64,000 nucleotides of DNA from Melanocharis versteri (Eukaryota; Chordata; Aves; Passeriformes; Melanocharitidae). Within the stretch, counting starts at the first letter, position 1, and the number at the start of each line of letters is the position of its first letter. Location of the stretch: the NCBI GenBank assembly GCA_013397845.1, contig VZTG01006780.1:70304-134303 (forward strand), in the 5' to 3' direction. The notes beneath the pieces are model-generated. The model was not told where the DNA came from, did no database searches, and worked only from the letters and a program-made list of their open reading frames with translations. The position numbers and the translations under genes were made by a program. Shown here in pieces: positions 58,396 to 64,000 of this stretch.

Positions 58396-59261
58396 TAGAG
58401 TTAAAAGGAGCTTCAAGAGTGTCCCTTGCTGCCCTAGTGAACAGGCACAGGCAATGTGCAAATGTAGGTGTCTTGCTGAATCAGAGCTAAGTGATAATAT
58501 GCTCTCACTAGCTGAGACGGAGCAGTGAACTGCATGTGTTAACGGTGAGACTTCAGAGTGGAAGTGACATTAGAGGACAGGGAAACCAGTTTTTAATGGC
58601 ATCCTCTGCACCTTGACATTGCTGGAAGACAAGAGTCTGAGCTGAAACAGCAGGACTTTGAGACATAACTTGGAAGCGTTCTGGATGTTTTGCCTCTCTC
58701 TTGGCTTTCCATGTGGGCATACAGAGGGGAGGATTTCTTCTGTTCTCATGTGTGGAGTCACACACCTTACTTTCTCATGGTAGGACAAATAGGCCACCAA
58801 GAAAGTAGGACACTTGGCCTCTCTCCTCTATGGGAGGTGCAGTGCAGATTGGCTTCTGAGAACTAGGACAGCGCCTCCAAAAGTAGAGCAGCTGGTCACC
58901 CTGTTCGTGTGTTTGTTGACTTACAAATGTATCCTTTAAAGCTCAAGATTTAAGAGACATTTTTGGCCTACTTAGGGAAATGTTTTCTGAAAATAGGGAC
59001 AGATAGACTGGAACAGACCCAAACCTGTGCTTTTCTTCTGGAGCACTGAGCACAGCTAGCGACTGGAGGATCCACATGCTGAGCAAATAAACCCAACAGG
59101 TGCTCTGTGTCACTTCTTGCATATCGAGTGATACCACAGTGACAAATCTGCTCTCCTTGTCCAGGAGGTGTTCACTTTTCAGTAGCAGAACACGGGCAGA
59201 AAGACTTGCACTGCAGTGTGAGATGATGCTTCGCTTCAAGAAAACTGCTACCAAATCAAAC

Positions 59262-59311
59262 TTGTGTGTATGATATATATATGTATGTATGTATGTATAC
59301 ATGTATATATA
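59262..59311. repeat. Compound (TG)/(TA)/(GTAT) microsatellite
   Basis: TTGTGTGTATGATATATATA leads into (TGTA)n, then TACATGTATATATAAAAC. GTATGTATAC/ATGTATAT parts are self-complementary. Likely polymorphic; it falls within a minus-strand open frame (58943-59353), so the Tyr/His/Ile repeats that frame would encode are repeat-derived, not protein evidence. Confidence 0.85.
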
Positions 59312-60565
59312 AAACAACATCTCTTCAGTCAGAAACAAAAACCTGACTTTCATTCAAGTACACAGAAAGCATCCACAGAGGGTTTCATTGTCCTGCATTA
59401 AGGTCTTTCTCTAAGTGTAATTAGGTCCATAATGTCTGCAATCCAATTTGAGGCAACTCAAATCCCTACAGTGGAGTTCTAACAATGCCAGTGGGGTGGT
59501 AGCATGTTGTCCTGGTCGGTAGAATGTGCCTGGAGACGATGCAGCAGCCTGTGTGGGTAAACAGGAGCAAAGAGTACAAACCAGGTCAGCTGACACTGGT
59601 TCTTGGAAAGAAGCTGCTGTCCTCACTGGTTGAGAAAAAACCCTCCATGGCTCCCGTAATGATGGCCATTAATATTTCCACCTGGTTGCGACTTGGACTA
59701 ATCCCACATGAGCTTCTCACCTTGAGCCAGAGGTTACTCAAAGTCATTGTGCTGCTCTGAAGTCTGGGTTCACTCTCTCGGGACTCATCATTAGTCAAGT
59801 CAGGTATGAGGCTGAATCTTAATAGTTAGAGAGGGAGGCTAATAGAAAGGGAAGCCTTCCAAATTTTTTTATCCAGTAAGTGTGCTATGGTAATGAATTT
59901 GGAGCCTAGTGGCTCCAGTTGGAGTAGGAAGCTCACTGCCTTGAGAACAGGTCTTTAATCCACATAAAGAGGTGTTTCATAAGCCATATGTGATGCCCTG
60001 CTTTGAATATTAATACCCAGAGTACTTATTCAGCTCACAGCCATTTCATGGAAATGCCATGCCTCTATGAGGCCAGACGGAGCCCTTGGGTGCTCCAGTT
60101 TTGGCTTTTTTTTTTTGCGAAGACAGTTTCAGGTTGTTCTGTACTCTTAATTCAAAATTCTCATTCAGCTTAGAGTCTCTGAAACCACTGCATTTATATT
60201 ACATAATATTAACTGATTTTAGATTTAATGAAAATGTGAAGGAGACTATAGGACAGCAGGTTTGGTCTACTTAGCCGAGTGACCTGTTAGTTATATACTT
60301 CATGAAGTTACTTAATCTTCTACAGGGCAGGCTCTTCTAAAATGAAATAACACAGGAGGCAGGGAATGTTCTGGCAAGCGCTCGTGTTTTTAAAGGCCTT
60401 CTGCAAAAGCTGGGGAATGAATATTCAGCGTGAACTGAGATGCATTCTAGCTGTGTCAGCCGTGCAGCTTTTGTTTTTTACATTTATACCTGTGGGCAGA
60501 GCTGGGGAAATTACAGCTACAGAGCCCCTGGTGTAGCACTTGCTCCCACCAAGTGCCATTCATCC

Positions 60566-60580
60566 AGAGCTGGGGGCGCT
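60566..60580 (+). promoter_or_regulatory. Weak CTCF-like motif
   Basis: AGAGCTGGGGGCGCT fits the CTCF core CCASYAGRKGGCRSY at 12 of 15 positions, including the essential GGGGGCGCT half; the CC start and the central A are missing. Many such partial matches occur by chance. Listed because it is the best CTCF-like site I noticed in the window. Confidence 0.2.
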
Positions 60581-63500
60581 GCACCTATGGCAGAGGCAGG
60601 CTCAAAGTGAAGTGGGGCTCTTAGAAGTGGACGTGGACAACCCTGACTGTTTTTAGTATCAGCATATGCCTGTGATAACACCTGGGGAGGATGGTTCGGG
60701 CTGCTGTGCTGGGCCTTGGTCAGACTCCAGCTCAAGCAACCAGGAGTGGAGCCAAGCCAGCTGCCTTATGGGGGATCCTTCCCACAAAGCCAGACTTAGT
60801 GAGCAATGAGTGGGTTGTCACTTCTGTGCATCGATTGTTACAACTGTTTTTCTCTCCCAGCGCTGGAAAGGGAGGATGTAGCATGTATTGCTTTTCTCTG
60901 CGGGCGGTTACTGCATTTAAATGTGCTCCCGATTAAAAAGTATCATTGTTATTTGCTAGTGGCGGCTGCAAAGCACTCTTGTTCTGTGGTGACCAGCAGG
61001 ACACAGCACATACTTGCAGTGCAAGAATCCTGCACTGAGGCAGGGCATAAACTGATCCTAGTCTTGACATTGATTAAGAAAATAAGTAAGAAATAGTCAT
61101 GGAAGGGAACATTTGTGTGCAAAGCTCAAGGACATGGACCTTGCAAACTGTGCTCATCAGCAAACCATTTCATCCTCTTTACTGTATTTCTAAATGCATG
61201 AGGCAAGAGGCTCACTTAATGCTTTGGACCAAATCCGTCTGGATTTCAGTTGTGTAGGCTATGACAGAAGTGGTGTACTTGGGATCACGCAGATCAGGTG
61301 CCTTCCAGTGATTCTTCCAGACGACTGGGGAGGGCACAGCCACACCACCAGCCTGAAAGACCATCCTGGGTGGGTAAGTGCTTGCAGAGATGGAGGCCTG
61401 GAGCTCCTGTGTGAGCAACCACAGCATTACTCTGCTGAGCCTGATGAGTCATCCTACCTGGGCCAAGGACAGCAACATAATATGATAAGGAGAGACAGGA
61501 GTAGCCTCCGGGGATTTCCAAGCGCACAGCATGGTGTGGAGTTGTCCTGGGCATCTTCATTTCCTAAGCAAGATGAAGGTGTAACTTGCAAAGTACTCTG
61601 TGGGGTGAGAAAGCAGAAAATAAATGATGAAAATATCTACCCAAACCATAACTGTCTGCTGATGAATTCGAGGAGCATCAAACACCATCCTGAATTTTTA
61701 TGTCAGATAACCCTGCTCGAATTTCAACAGGAGAGTAAGTCTCACAGCATAGAGGGATGAAAGCCTCAGGTGTGCTGCAGGCAGAGGGAGTTTCAATGCC
61801 CCTGCACCTCAGGGAGGCAGGTGGGGAGGTGAAGTGGGTGCTGGGTGTCAGAACCTTTGAAAGTTCTCTCTCCGCTACTTGCCACTGCCTTGGATATGGT
61901 CCTCTGCCCCAGCAAGTCCCTTCTCACCTGGTGAGTGTATTTAATTTCTTTGGTGCTTGAGCTTGTCTGGGAGATAGACCAGCAGTGCTCTCAGGAGGCA
62001 AAGAGGCTGTGCAGGGACAAAAGAGAGGCAACAGGGGTTTGAGGGAGAGGGAACAGTGGTCAGAGACAGCTGAAAGGCTGCTGACCCCCTGAGAGGGAGG
62101 GTCTGACCTCCTGGGGCTGAGAACTGCTGGAAGCTGAACAGCTGTGTTCTTTCTCCCTGCTCGTGTGCTATCAGCTTGAGAAAATAGCCAGGATTGTTTG
62201 CCTTATGACTGTCCCTCATCTGGACATGCAGGGGAAGCTGTATCAGGTGGAACAGGGACGCTGCCCCCAGAAAACTCGCCCTGCCTGCAGTGGGGCCAGT
62301 GCACTTGTGTATTTGCAGCACCACATGGCACCCCAAAGCTGAGGCGGGGGTGGCTGCAAGCATGAGCAGAGTGGCCTCTCTTCTCTCTTATACCCAACTG
62401 CACAGTCTGTTCCCCCTTCCCTGAGTGGGGTTATCTGTCTCTGTGAGCTTTTTCTGGGTTTCAGGGGGTTTGCTCAGCTCTGACCACAAAGAGATGGCAG
62501 AAAAGGCTGCTCCTGGTGAGGGAGAGAGTAAGGTGCTGGAGGAACTGATGAGCAAGGAGATTGAACTGGGTGTAGCAAACAGGTCTAGGATGCTGAAAGG
62601 ATCACCCTTCAGTTAAGAGAATTTGAGGTCTGGGAGCTTATTTAGAGGGTGTGGGATTGGGACAGGATGGCAGTAAGCCCAGCCTTTAGACTGGAAAGTA
62701 TTTAGGTTTTTCTCCCTTTACTGCTCCAGGGAGCGTGTGCCATGCGTAGGGTGGGACCGGCAGTGGGTGCACTGGGCAGGGAGGAGAGAGCATGGCTTTC
62801 TAGCAACTCGCCTCTGCCTTTGTGAAGGCAGGGATGGAGCTTCCAGGAAAGCAGAGGCTGTGCTCACAGTGGCTGGGTGGTGAACCGGGAAGTGTCAGGA
62901 GCTCATGAGAAACAACAAATCTAAGGAGAAGGATTCGTTCTTCAAGACTGAAGTAGGCACAGAAAGTGGCACAAGGGTGATTTATGTACTTAAGCAGGGT
63001 TTTGGCATTTGTGCCCAGCTTTGTGGTTCATTTCCTCATTCACTCAAATGCATAAAGACTGAACAAATGTTTGGTAAACAGGAACCCAAGGTTTCAGCGA
63101 TGAAAAGCTTTAGCTCTCGCCCACAGGGCTGCTTGCAGCATTGGCTCAGAAATGTTTTTGAGACTATGATGATGATTTCCTCCTCCCAGTCCCATGCCTG
63201 GGGTAGCTGCAGCCATGACCCACCCCCCCTCCAATTCCCTCACGGCTGTGCCCCCACCAAGCTGCCAAGGGCTGGAACGGGAGAGAAAAGTGGCGAGGTG
63301 GGGCCCTTCGGGTCAGCCTCCATCGGCGCTGGCAGGGGCCAGCTCGGAAACTTGCGCAGCTGCTGCTCGGGCTCGATTTGGGCTGTGAATAACTGGAGAG
63401 CTTTCCATCACCAGGGCTGTCGGTTCAGGTATTTGCAAGCACTTTCTTTGGTGGTTTCTTTTTAGTGTGGTTGCTGGACGGGGAGGACAGGATAGAGAGA

Positions 63501-63619
63501 GGAACCTTTCATGCTTCAGCTTCTGCAGCATCCGGCGTTTTCATGAAACCACAAAGGACGTTAAAGAAAAAAGAACAAGCGCTCTGTTTATAGGGATTTA
63601 GACCGTCAAAACAAAGAGG

Positions 63620-63685
63620 GGGCTGTGTTGTTCAGTGATCACTCAGAGTCAAGGAGCCAGAAGACATAGGTTCACAGGAGATGGG
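63620..63685 (+). mobile_element. tRNA-derived SINE (MIR-type) 5' head relic
   Basis: GTGTTGTTCAGTGATCACTC (63624-63643) followed by AGAGTCAAGGAGCCAGAAGA and CATAGGTTCACAGG parallels the MIR head: GTGGTGTAGTGGTTAAGAGC, GGACTCTGGAGCCAGA, CCTGGGTTCGAATCC. A- and B-box positions are recognisable but degraded. The MIR core is not evident downstream (63690 onward), so the element is either truncated or too diverged. Confidence 0.42.
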
Positions 63686-64000
63686 CTTCGAGGCTGAAGC
63701 CCACCCTCCCCTGGCCACAGTTTGCTGCCCCTCGCTTGTGCCGCTACAAGGGTTGGCAGAGCTGGCTGGCACTTCGTATCCACTGTGCTGCCCAGCACTG
63801 CCGTGCATATTAAAAAGTCTCTCAGGATGATGACTCTGGATTTCTGCAGCTGCCTGGGAATTTGTCTTGTGCAGGGCTTTTCCACTCGGAGCCCTTTGCA
63901 GGACATGTTGGACGCAAAGGAGAAGCGTGCAGCACCCAAATGAGAAATGCATGGAAAAGGGAGTCAGGCAGTGTGTAGTCCACACACTGACATCTGCTGC
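63686..64000. other. Right end of window, unique DNA
   Basis: Overlapping short frames on both strands, no domain, repeat or motif cluster recognised. The window ends here without a visible gene boundary. Confidence 0.5.

Larger units (their letters stand above)
58077..63619. other. Non-coding stretch, 58.1-63.6 kb
   Basis: No gene recognised. 59980-60060 and 60180-60260 are AT-rich unique DNA. 60255-60345 (GAGTGACCTG ... AAGTTACTTAATCTTCTAC ... TCTAAAATGAAATAAC) weakly recalls MIR in + orientation. Frames of 188 codons (61194-61760 plus) and 186 codons (62905-63465 plus) have no recognisable domain. 63200-63380 is GC-rich without an island. Confidence 0.5.

Noticed and set aside
58943..59353. 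136-codon minus frame with Tyr/His/Ile repeats
   Set aside because: The repeats are encoded by the TA/GTAT microsatellite at 59262-59311.
60255..60345. Further MIR-like relic
   Set aside because: Two short matches with poor spacing; noted in the region entry but not called as an element.
61194..61760. 188-codon plus frame
   Set aside because: No domain recognised, no flanking promoter or splice evidence; probably chance.
62905..63465. 186-codon plus frame
   Set aside because: Second half lies in GC-rich low-stop DNA; no domain recognised.
1..64000. CRISPR arrays, operons, phage or endogenous retroviral genes
   Set aside because: No regularly spaced direct repeats with unique spacers, no ribosome-binding-site-led gene series, and no gag/pol/env motifs or paired LTRs seen.

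Overview
This window reads as nuclear DNA of a bird. The main evidence is a 5'-truncated CR1 LINE at 13171-13385. It carries the avian CR1 3' end (octamer-type ATTCTATG repeats) and the last ~35 residues of the ORF2 protein. A second, much older CR1 piece lies at about 26224-26356. The low density of young repeats, the several decayed MIR/tRNA-SINE-like relics and the vertebrate-style composition (alternating AT-rich and GC-richer blocks, CpG-poor) agree with this. A single ambiguous base (N) at 13885 points to a draft assembly.

I found no protein-coding exon, rRNA, functional tRNA, snRNA, CRISPR array, operon or bacterial/viral system that I can defend. All the open frames are short (at most 214 codons). 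They overlap on both strands, show no recognisable domain and match what chance gives in 64 kb of vertebrate DNA. The window is therefore either intergenic DNA or the interior of a very large intron; the sequence alone does not decide which.

Layout. 1-8 kb: unique DNA with three AT-rich blocks (720-965, 5075-5480, 6540-6975). 8-13 kb: a MIR relic, a short perfect hairpin (9123-9148) and a TA-rich microsatellite. 13-20 kb: the CR1 insertion, A/C-rich low-complexity DNA with the N, and a small local duplication. 20-27 kb: a tRNA-like relic and the old CR1. 27-40 kb: four MIR-like relics, all on the + strand. 40-46 kb: mostly unique DNA. 46-52 kb: the densest run of sequences that look like conserved non-coding (enhancer-type) elements, AT-rich and full of homeodomain-type TAAT/GTTAA cores. 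52-64 kb: unique DNA with a short minisatellite (58003-58076), an 11-bp inverted repeat (56774-56817), a compound TA/GTAT microsatellite and a tRNA-like SINE head near the right edge.

If the window has a function it is most likely regulatory. The enhancer-like blocks are inferred from composition and motif density only and need a cross-species alignment. I did not find a new biological system here, and the findings are ranked accordingly.
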